IMG/VR virus record: IMGVR_UViG_3300042453_003974
Span: 1-40,616 of that record
Reading direction: 5' to 3' (one strand)
Length of the DNA: 40,616 nt
From: a virus
This document shows, one piece after another, positions 1 to 4,503 of this stretch. Numbering within the stretch: position 1 is the stretch's first letter; every line of letters begins with the position of its first letter. Made by a program: the position numbers and the translations under genes. The notes under the pieces are model-generated. The model ran no database searches and was not told the DNA's origin. It was given only the letters and a program-made list of their open reading frames with translations.

Positions 1-127
1 GCGGGTCGCGCTGGCGGGTCGCGCTGGCGGGTCGCGCTGGCGGGTCGCGCTGGCGGGTCGCGCTGGCGGGTCGCGCTGGCGGGTCGCGCTGGCGGGTCGC
101 GCTGGCGGGTCGCGCTGGCGGGTCGCG
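1..127. repeat. 13-bp tandem repeat array, left end
   Basis: Nine exact head-to-tail copies of the 13-mer GCGGGTCGCGCTG start at 1, 14, 27 and so on. A tenth copy is cut after 10 bases at 127. The same array, in the same unit, closes the other end of the window, so the two ends join in a circular molecule and the true copy number is unresolved. The array is non-coding. It lies next to other repeats at the far right end, which fits an iteron-type origin or a packaging/partition site; the role is inferred. Confidence 0.95.
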
Positions 128-152
128 TTATTCGTGTGTCCGAAAAGCACAA

Positions 153-189
153 ACCCCACGCCACGACTCTTAGAGTCGTGGCGTGGGGT
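153..189 (-). terminator. Strong hairpin terminator below the leftward operon
   Basis: A perfect 17-bp inverted repeat (ACCCCACGCCACGACTC and its complement) encloses the 3-nt loop TTA. On the minus strand the stem is followed by TTTGTGCTTTT, a T-rich tail suited to factor-independent termination. The stem lies 36 bases beyond the stop codon of the last leftward gene (225-431). Weak pyrimidine-rich sequence also follows on the plus strand, so it may act in both directions and insulate the tandem array. Confidence 0.8.
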
Positions 190-224
190 CTATTCTCTTC
201 GGGTGATTTGGTGCTTCTGCAGGT

Positions 225-431
225 CTAGGTCGGCTCGCCTACCTTGATTGTGTAGATTGGCAAGTCTGGTTCCTCTTGTTCCACTACTTCGATTGTCGTG
301 TGGTCCCGCGAGTCGCGCCACGACTGCCCGTACGCGACGGCGGACCTAAGCGAAAGCCCCGGTGGGAGCGCGACAATGCCGGTTAGGCCGCGCGCGCGGA
401 TTCGTAGCGCGTACCGCGTCGAGCGGCTCAC
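225..431 (-). CDS. Small hypothetical protein, last gene of leftward operon
   Basis: A 68-residue basic protein of unknown function starts at GTG 431, whose last two bases overlap the TGA stop of the upstream gene (GTGA). This is the same translational coupling used at other junctions in the operon. No recognisable domain is seen. The N-terminal half is rich in Arg and the C-terminal half is acidic and beta-like (TIEVVEQEEPDLPIYTIKV). It ends just before the terminator hairpin at 153-189, which defines the 3' end of this transcription unit. The reading frame is supported mainly by the coupling, so confidence is moderate. Confidence 0.55.
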   Translation of the reverse strand: MSRSTRYALRIRARGLTGIVALPPGLSLRSAVAYGQSWRDSRDHTTIEVVEQEEPDLPIYTIKVGEPT

Positions 432-1129
432 GACTCCACCTTCACGACGAAGCCACTGGCATCACTGCGCGCTTTGCCTTTGGCGCGAAGGCCAACCACC
501 ACACCCCTTGGGTCAAGAAAGCGCAAATCGTGCAAATCACCATCGATAACGCGCGCGCCTCGATAGGTGGTCGGCAGGTCGTGACCGCGCGCTACCGCGA
601 AGGGAACCGCCACATTGATGCCAGCGGACAACGCGCGCGCGCCCATTGACAAAGGTACGGTTACAGGGTCGTAAGACAATGTAACGTGCAAGTTTGACGG
701 GATGCGTTCCGAAAGCGCATGACTGTACACCTTTGTGTAGTCATAGAATTGAATCGAAGGGAAATCCTCTGCCAATTCCACCGAATCGCCCACTAGGTCA
801 CTCGTTCCGTTGGGGCGCACGACGAGCGTAAGACCCGCGCGCCGCGCGCGTTCGTTGGCGCGGCGGATTTCCTCGCGGCATGCATCCATGTGCGCCGCTT
901 TGTCCGCCAACCTCCACGCGGTACGCATGCGCCGGGTTTCGTTGATTTGGGCGAAAATTGCCGCTCTTCCCGCCGTGTACAGACATGCCGCGACGCAAGC
1001 GCCCGCTCGCGGGCAGACGTTGACGCCGAGCCCGCTATCATAGTGCGGGGCTAGGTATCGAATTGCAGTGAGATAGCCCAACGACTCTCCCTTAGAGGTT
1101 TTCGCGTTTTCAAAGGTAAAGATATTCAC
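428..1129 (-). CDS. GP88-family protein
   Basis: A 233-residue protein resembling the phage 'gene product 88' family. The supporting features are the Cys cluster in NVCPRAGACVAACLYTAGR near residues 35-55, an Arg-rich helix after it, the segment RPNGTSDL, and the sequence FYDYTK. Members occur widely in phages and mobile elements, but their biochemical role is not established; the cysteines suggest a metal or cluster site. The frame is open upstream to a TTG at 1231, which would add an (Asn-Pro)n tail from a GGGTTT repeat. I prefer GTG 1129 because GGAG lies 9 bases upstream, and because the same leader (GAAACCGGAGCC) precedes the ATG of the first gene of this operon at 1977. Downstream it overlaps the next gene by GTGA. 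Confidence 0.75.
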   Translation of the reverse strand: MNIFTFENAKTSKGESLGYLTAIRYLAPHYDSGLGVNVCPRAGACVAACLYTAGRAAIFAQINETRRMRTAWRLADKAAHMDACREEIRRANERARRAGLTLVVRPNGTSDLVGDSVELAEDFPSIQFYDYTKVYSHALSERIPSNLHVTLSYDPVTVPLSMGARALSAGINVAVPFAVARGHDLPTTYRGARVIDGDLHDLRFLDPRGVVVGLRAKGKARSDASGFVVKVES

Positions 1130-1136
1130 GGGTCTT

Positions 1137-1221
1137 GGCTCCGGTTTCAGGTTTGGGTTTGGGTTTGGGTTTGGGTTTGGGTTTGGGTTTGGTTTGGGTT
1201 TGGGTTTGGGGTTCGTGCTAC
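1137..1221 (-). promoter_or_regulatory. Leader of the GP88 gene containing a (GGGTTT)n insertion
   Basis: Read on the minus strand this is GTAGCACGAACCC, then a run of AAACCC units, then GAAACCGGAGCC, ending a few bases before GTG 1129. The same flanks without the expansion occur at 1984-2013, immediately before ATG 1977. The GGAG is the ribosome binding site in both. So this is a duplicated translation-initiation leader, in one copy of which a 6-bp unit has expanded to about ten copies. Confidence 0.7.
1151..1211. repeat. Telomere-like hexanucleotide microsatellite (GGGTTT)n
   Basis: About ten GGG tracts separated by TTT run through this stretch of the plus strand, with one imperfect unit (GG). 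Four or more GGG tracts with 3-nt loops can form a G-quadruplex on the plus strand. In the mRNA (minus strand) the sequence is C/A-rich and unstructured. It lies in the leader between the stop of the 1218-1451 gene and the start of the GP88 gene. A slippage-prone repeat here could vary the spacing between the two genes. Confidence 0.9.
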
Positions 1222-1451
1222 TCGATTTCAATGCGCCCCATCATTAGCAATTCCTCGCACCCATAGACGCGATGCGCCCCGCATGCCTCGCATTCGTACT
1301 GCCGCGCGTCTGGCTCAACCCCGCTCGCTTCGACCATGCACGCGAGGCAATACCCTGTGTCAAACCGGGCACTGAATTCACGTTCCGTCATGAGCAGGCA
1401 TTTGATTGCCTTTGACGAATCACGCTTGGAGCGCCGCTCGATAACTCTCAC
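1218..1451 (-). CDS. Small zinc-ribbon protein
   Basis: A 77-residue protein. Two Cys pairs, YCLAC and YECEAC, with a following His, make a typical treble-clef or zinc-ribbon metal site in the C-terminal two thirds. The start is GTG 1451, sharing GTGA with the stop of the upstream gene. An alternative is ATG 1391 (MTEREFSARF), which keeps the whole zinc motif. Such small zinc ribbons in phage early operons commonly bind nucleic acid or host proteins, but no specific role can be assigned. The gene ends 88 bases before the preferred start of the GP88 gene. Confidence 0.6.
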   Translation of the reverse strand: MRVIERRSKRDSSKAIKCLLMTEREFSARFDTGYCLACMVEASGVEPDARQYECEACGAHRVYGCEELLMMGRIEIE

Positions 1452-1711
1452 GACGCGCCCCCGCTGTTGAGCCGCTCGGCCAGCGCGCGCGCCTCTACCA
1501 GCGCGCGCTGGTACGCGCCCCGCTCTGTGATGCCGACGTGCAATCGCTCCCAAGTCTGGACGATTCGCACGACGCCGCGCGCGCGAGGGGAAATCATCTT
1601 GGGCCGGCCGGCGAAACCGTCGCACAATTCTACGACGGCGATTCGGCGATATCGACCCCAGCAGCTGCGAGGCATAGGCGCTGCAGCGGTCAACACGAGG
1701 TATCGGCTCAC
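1448..1711 (-). CDS. Hypothetical basic protein
   Basis: An 87-residue protein of unknown function. It starts at GTG 1711, coupled by GTGA to the stop of the first gene of the operon, and its own TGA is embedded in the GTG of the next gene. It has several hydrophobic segments (RYLVLTAAAP, RRIAVVELCDGF) and a predicted amphipathic C-terminal helix (YQRALVEARALAERLNSG). No catalytic motif is seen. Its reading frame is supported by the two flanking 4-base overlaps and by its continuous GC-rich codon use. Confidence 0.55.
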   Translation of the reverse strand: MSRYLVLTAAAPMPRSCWGRYRRIAVVELCDGFAGRPKMISPRARGVVRIVQTWERLHVGITERGAYQRALVEARALAERLNSGGAS

Positions 1712-1977
1712 GACTCGCCCCCAATCCACAGCGCGCGCGCGGCGCTCTTGTCCGCGCCAAGGTACGACGCGAGGACGTACGTCCTACCGTGAAGATGGTC
1801 CGCCACGACAACGTGAAGCGGGCCCGAATCAAGCGACACGAGATAGAGACCAACCGTGTCTGTATCGCCCGCGACCAATTCGTGAGCGTAGGAAGAGGCG
1901 GCGGATGGACGACAAGCGAAATAAGGGACATGAGGACGGGTGTTGCCAGCGTAGGTTTCGGACTCAATAGCGGTCAT
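1708..1977 (-). CDS. Hypothetical protein, first gene of leftward operon
   Basis: An 89-residue protein of unknown function. The start ATG 1977 is preceded by GGAG eight bases upstream within a leader that is repeated before the GP88 gene. A promoter-like sequence lies about 45-75 bases upstream. The centre (GLYLVSLDSGPLHVVVADHLHGRTYVLASYLG) looks like a small all-beta fold. It is the promoter-proximal gene of the five-gene accessory operon running 1977 to 225, and is translationally coupled to the next gene through GTGA. Confidence 0.6.
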   Translation of the reverse strand: MTAIESETYAGNTRPHVPYFACRPSAASSYAHELVAGDTDTVGLYLVSLDSGPLHVVVADHLHGRTYVLASYLGADKSAARALWIGGES

Positions 1978-1983
1978 GGGCTC

Positions 1984-2013
1984 GGCTCCGGTTTCGGGTT
2001 GGGTTCGTGCTAC
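1984..2013 (-). promoter_or_regulatory. Translation leader repeated before two genes
   Basis: On the minus strand GTAGCACGAACCCAACCC is followed by GAAACCGGAGCC, six bases before ATG 1977. The same two blocks flank the hexanucleotide repeat at 1137-1221 and precede GTG 1129 in the same arrangement. GGAG is the Shine-Dalgarno element. The conservation of more than the Shine-Dalgarno sequence suggests either recent duplication or a bound factor. Confidence 0.6.
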
Positions 2014-2020
2014 GCCAGAA

Positions 2021-2050
2021 CGTATATACATTCCCCATGCCACGCTTCAA
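2021..2050 (-). promoter_or_regulatory. Promoter of leftward operon with overlapping operator
   Basis: On the minus strand TTGAAG (2050-2045) is separated by 16 bases from TATATA (2028-2023), a good sigma-70-type match, upstream of the gene starting at 1977. The -10 element sits inside TGTATATACG (2030-2021), which is identical to one copy of the ten-site array at 2738-2940. A protein bound to that array would therefore be expected to block this promoter. The promoter is inferred from sequence alone. Confidence 0.6.
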
Positions 2051-2224
2051 ACCATTGAATTTGCTGGAAACCTGAAAAATAGGAACGTGCCAAACGCGAC
2101 GCGCGCGCCATAGTGGGGCGTAACCCATTGGAATGTGGTGTGCTATTTTCGGACAGTGTGGTGCGTGCATGCTCCATGTGCGACGCTCGCGCACACCCTT
2201 GAGGTATAGACACCCAAGGCAATT

Positions 2225-2432
2225 CGTCTTGGGAAGGCAAAAAGCCCAATGATTTCGCGTTTTTAACCCATGTTGCCCAAGTTCCCATAGGATTTGGCCA
2301 AACCTCCCGGGCTGCAAAAGCTCTGTATATACTGAGCTTTTTCTGATTCCCAGACTCTCCTGCTTTCAATGGGAACTTGGGCAACATGGGTTAAAAACGC
2401 GAAATCATTGGGCTTTTTGCCTTCCCAAGACG
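2225..2432. repeat. Perfect 64-bp inverted repeat with 80-bp centre
   Basis: Bases 2225-2288 are the exact reverse complement of 2369-2432, without a single mismatch that I can find. The 80-bp centre (2289-2368) holds a second palindrome with AAAAGCTC arms around TGTATATACT. The arms include AAAAAGCCCAAT and TTAACCC, motifs that recur in the direct repeats just to the right. No convincing gene lies here. Possible roles are a large cruciform, a single-strand initiation hairpin for replication, an invertible segment, or protection of a transcript. Confidence 0.95.
2316..2341. promoter_or_regulatory. Operator-like palindrome in the centre of the inverted repeat
   Basis: Eight-base arms AAAAGCTC and GAGCTTTT flank TGTATATACT. 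The core GTATATAC is shared with the ten-copy array, the leftward promoter and the rightward promoter, so this is probably another binding site for the same protein, located in the loop of the large inverted repeat. Confidence 0.55.
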
Positions 2433-2474
2433 CGCCCAAGTGTCGCTTGACGCAGCGCATTATCGTAATTTCTA

Positions 2475-2675
2475 GAAAACCCCAATGAAATCATAGGGTT
2501 AGAATCGTGACCAACCGGTCGCGCCATAAACCTCTGGAAATCCTGAAAACCCAATGAAATCATGGGGTTAAAAGCGTGACCGGTCGGTCGCAGGAAAAAC
2601 CTCAAGCGAATCAAAGGGTTACGACGTGACCGGTCGGTCGCAGGAAAAAGCCCAATAAAATCAAGGGGTTAACTC
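2475..2675. repeat. Four imperfect direct repeats of about 50-55 bp
   Basis: Copies begin near 2475, 2545, 2595 and 2644. The shared pattern is AAAA(A), then CC-rich bases, CAAT, AAATCA, a G run and GTTA. In three copies this is followed by GTGACC and a CGGTC-type block; GGTCGGTCGCAGGAAAAA is identical in two of them. The piece AATCAAAGGGTTA (copy 3) is also found at 40505-40517, just before the right-end 13-bp array, which links this block to the presumed origin across the circle junction. The stretch is non-coding. Confidence 0.85.
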
Positions 2676-2737
2676 CAAGGGGTGGGGGTCGATGGATTAT
2701 TCAGAGCGTGATATGCGAGCCGGCACCCCTGGAGTTT

Positions 2738-2940
2738 TGTATATACACTAATATTCTGTATATACAAAACAATCAATTTGTATATACAAAACGAATACTT
2801 TGTATATACAAATTGATTGTTTTGTATATACAAAAGTATTATTTGTATATACGAAACAATTGTTTTGTATATACAAATTGATTGTTTTGTATATACAAAA
2901 GTATTCTTTGTATATACAGAATATTCGTTTTGTGTATACA
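2738..2940. promoter_or_regulatory. Array of ten TGTATATACA operators
   Basis: The 10-bp palindrome TGTATATACA occurs at 2738, 2757, 2779, 2801, 2823, 2866, 2888 and 2909, with one-base variants at 2844 (ends in G) and 2931 (TGTGTATACA). Start-to-start distances are 19, 22, 22, 22, 21, 22, 22, 21 and 22, that is, about two helical turns, so all sites face the same side of DNA. Spacers are AT-rich and partly mirror one another (CAATCAATTT, AATTGATTG). The array stops 16 bases before the -35 of the rightward promoter. RHH-family repressors and centromere-binding proteins bind such regularly phased short palindromes; an RHH protein is encoded at 3055-3465. Confidence 0.9.
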
Positions 2941-2955
2941 AACCGTGCGCGGGCG

Positions 2956-2984
2956 TTGACAAAGGGGGTTTTTCCGTATATACC
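2956..2984 (+). promoter_or_regulatory. Rightward promoter for the RHH-terminase operon
   Basis: TTGACA (2956-2961) is a perfect -35 hexamer, separated by 17 bases from TATACC (2979-2984). The -10 lies in CCGTATATACCGG, which carries the same GTATATAC core as the operator array. Transcription would start near 2991 and enter the RHH gene at 3055. This is the best promoter-like sequence on the plus strand and probably serves at least the terminase genes. Confidence 0.7.
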
Positions 2985-2995
2985 GGAGCTGCTTT

Positions 2996-3014
2996 TGTCT
3001 ATACGGTATAGACA
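2996..3014. promoter_or_regulatory. 19-bp palindromic operator downstream of the promoter
   Basis: TGTCTATACGGTATAGACA is a complete 9-bp-arm palindrome around one central base, placed at or just after the expected transcription start. Its outer bases (TGT...ACA) match those of the array sites. It fits an operator for autorepression of the downstream RHH gene. Confidence 0.65.
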
Positions 3015-3054
3015 CAGGCGACGTCACAACCACCTGGAAAGGCAAGGGGCTCAG

Positions 3055-3465
3055 ATGAAGGAAGCGAAGACGACCAGCATCCTGTTCCGCGTGTCCGCAC
3101 GAGAGCACGAGGAGTTTCGCCGGGTTGCGGCAGCGCGCGGCACGACGATGTCGAAGGTGCTTTCGGAGGCGATGTCCAGGTTCTGCAGCGAATCCGGGAA
3201 GTCGCCAGCGGTGGACGAGCTGAAGTCTCAGGGTCTTCCAAACAGCGTACAACTTGGGAGACTTGGGAAAGAATTCGAAGAGGCCGCGCAGACTGCCACG
3301 CCCTTTGCTCGCGAGGCCCTCGCCGCCGCCGTGCGGGCGCAGCTTGCCTTCGGTGAGGAAGACCTCGCCCTGCGCGTCGTCGAGCACTTGCAGGAGACGA
3401 CTCCAGAGGACAAGCTCTCGGAGGTGGACCCGGTGTGCTCGGTCCTCTTGAAGGAGTCTGCATGA
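3055..3465 (+). CDS. Ribbon-helix-helix DNA-binding protein
   Basis: A 136-residue protein. Residues 5-13 (KTTSILFRV) form the beta strand, 15-29 the first helix and 31-43 (TMSKVLSEAMSRF) the second helix of an RHH/CopG-Arc-type domain. The remaining 90 residues are helical and acidic, perhaps for oligomerisation. RHH dimers insert the strand into the major groove of short palindromes, and this gene sits directly behind ten phased palindromes, a promoter and a 19-bp operator. I infer that it binds these sites, as autorepressor and regulator of both divergent operons. Alternatives are a ParR-like segregation protein or a packaging-site binder, because terminase genes follow. ATG 3055 has AAGGGG upstream, and the stop overlaps the next gene by ATGA. 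Confidence 0.75.
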   Translation: MKEAKTTSILFRVSAREHEEFRRVAAARGTTMSKVLSEAMSRFCSESGKSPAVDELKSQGLPNSVQLGRLGKEFEEAAQTATPFAREALAAAVRAQLAFGEEDLALRVVEHLQETTPEDKLSEVDPVCSVLLKESA

Positions 3466-3908
3466 GCCTGCTGTCGCGCCAGGGTCACTTCGTCGTCATC
3501 CGCGACTCCGAAGGGAAGGTGGTGTCGAAGGTGATGGAGGGGAAGTCCACGAAGGACACCTTTCGGCGCGTACTGCGGAAGCTGTCCAACGACGGGCTCG
3601 ACTACGCGATGGCACTCGACGAGATTGCCAGGGGCAAGCCGTTTCAGGTCGAGCTGCCTGACGGGCGCGTGAGCGACCCGCAGGTGGCTCCTCTGGGCGT
3701 GCGTGCCGACGTGCTGAAGTTCCTCTGGGAGCAGATGCATGGTAAGGCAGTGGACCAGACCAAGGTCGTCGAGGCCGAGGTCGCTGCGGAGGATGCCGAG
3801 CGGTACCGCAGCATGACCGAGGAACAGCTACGACGACTCGTGGCGGAGGACGAGGAAGATGCCCAGCTCGTTGCGGGAACTCATCAGCCTACGCCTGATG
3901 ACCGATGA
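3462..3908 (+). CDS. Putative small terminase subunit
   Basis: A 148-residue protein. The central segment (VRADVLKFLWEQMHGKAVDQTKVVEAE) resembles the 'R-A-x-x-L-W-hGK' region of small terminase-like phage proteins that recognise the packaging site and hand DNA to TerL. The C-terminal third is a highly charged helix. It is four genes before the end of a short operon leading into TerL (RHH, this gene, GNAT, small ORF, TerL), which supports the role. The start ATG 3462 has AAGGAG seven bases upstream and shares ATGA with the RHH stop. The family call rests on a weak motif plus position; it could instead be another DNA-binding early protein. Confidence 0.45.
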   Translation: MSLLSRQGHFVVIRDSEGKVVSKVMEGKSTKDTFRRVLRKLSNDGLDYAMALDEIARGKPFQVELPDGRVSDPQVAPLGVRADVLKFLWEQMHGKAVDQTKVVEAEVAAEDAERYRSMTEEQLRRLVAEDEEDAQLVAGTHQPTPDDR

Positions 3909-4278
3909 CGACCGGCGCTTCGTCGCCTCGTCCTGGTTTGAGAGCTTCTGGAAGAACAGCGAGCGGCACCGTGGGATTGCCTTCTCGGTGTACCGCCCGC
4001 ACATGGACACGCGCATCAACCGCCTGCTCGATGCCGGCGAGACGCTCATCGTTCACGCCGCGCACATCCCCGACGAGATTCTCGGCTACGTCGTTTTCGA
4101 TGTGGACCGGGAGGCGATTCACTGGTGCTACGTCAAGTCCGCGTACCGAGGAGAGGGAATCGCGACGGCCCTCTGCAAAGGGCGCGGGAAGTGGTATACA
4201 CACGCTGCCGGCGATGCCGGTACGAGGCTCGCGAGGACGTTGGGCTTTGAGTTCAACCCGTACCTGAGTGAGAGGTAG
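3859..4278 (+). CDS. GNAT-fold N-acetyltransferase
   Basis: A 139-residue protein. EILGYVVFDVD is the core strand, and WCYVKSAYRGEGIATALC carries the acetyl-CoA-binding motif A (R/Q-x-x-G-x-G/A), a clear GNAT signature. The C-terminus (TRLARTLGFEFNPY) matches the family's last strand. GNAT genes sit next to the terminase in several podovirus lineages, where the substrate is unknown; it may acetylate a host or virion protein. It overlaps the preceding gene by 50 bases if ATG 3859 (GAGGAAG upstream) is used. ATG 3898 is an alternative start that reduces the overlap to 11 bases. Confidence 0.75.
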   Translation: MPSSLRELISLRLMTDDDRRFVASSWFESFWKNSERHRGIAFSVYRPHMDTRINRLLDAGETLIVHAAHIPDEILGYVVFDVDREAIHWCYVKSAYRGEGIATALCKGRGKWYTHAAGDAGTRLARTLGFEFNPYLSER

Positions 4279-4281
4279 CGA

Positions 4282-4503
4282 ATGAAGGTCGACAACAGCA
4301 ACCCGCTGAAGCTGAAGCAGCTCAACGTCCGCGAGGGCGTCACCGTCGGAGCGATGGGCACCACGTCGGTGAACGACACCCAGGCGAACCTGACGTACTA
4401 CCCTGCCATCGGCATCGTCATCGTCGAGAAGCGCGACCGCCCGGCGGTGCTCGTGCCTCTGAGCAACGTGCGCTCGATGGAAGTGGCCCCGGAAAAGAAG
4501 TGA
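4282..4503 (+). CDS. Small conserved-position hypothetical protein
   Basis: A 73-residue protein of unknown function, predicted to be mostly beta (VREGVTVGAMG, NLTYYPAIGIVIVEKRDRPAVLVPLSNV), like a small barrel. ATG 4282 lies three bases after the GNAT stop with GAGAGGT upstream, and its TGA overlaps the GTG start of TerL (GTGA), so it is translated together with the packaging ATPase. The alternating hydrophobic pattern and final VRSMEV strand suggest a small nucleic-acid- or protein-binding fold. Confidence 0.65.
   Translation: MKVDNSNPLKLKQLNVREGVTVGAMGTTSVNDTQANLTYYPAIGIVIVEKRDRPAVLVPLSNVRSMEVAPEKK

Noticed and set aside
1130-1231. TTG 1231 as the start of the GP88 protein with an Asn-Pro tail.
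   Set aside because: It would be preceded by a poor ribosome site, while GTG 1129 has GGAG and a leader identical in layout to that of the 1977 gene. It is kept only as an alternative.
2225-2432. Protelomerase-type hairpin telomere site (as in N15-like phages).
   Set aside because: The arms are separated by 80 bp rather than meeting at a centre, and no protelomerase gene is present.
2010-2614. Several open frames of 65-125 codons on the minus strand in the control region.
   Set aside because: They run through inverted and direct repeats, lack convincing ribosome sites and have no consistent composition; the region is better read as non-coding control DNA.
2738-2940. CRISPR array.
   Set aside because: The repeats are 10-bp palindromes with spacers of about 12 bp that resemble each other; CRISPR repeats are 21-47 bp with unique spacers, and no cas genes are present. 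The Cas4-like nuclease is part of the replication module.
2800-3054. Upstream extension of the RHH gene through the operator array, and small Tyr/Ile-rich frames.
   Set aside because: The extension is translation of TGTATATACA repeats (runs of Tyr-Ile-Gln) and would cross the promoter; ATG 3055 has its own ribosome site.
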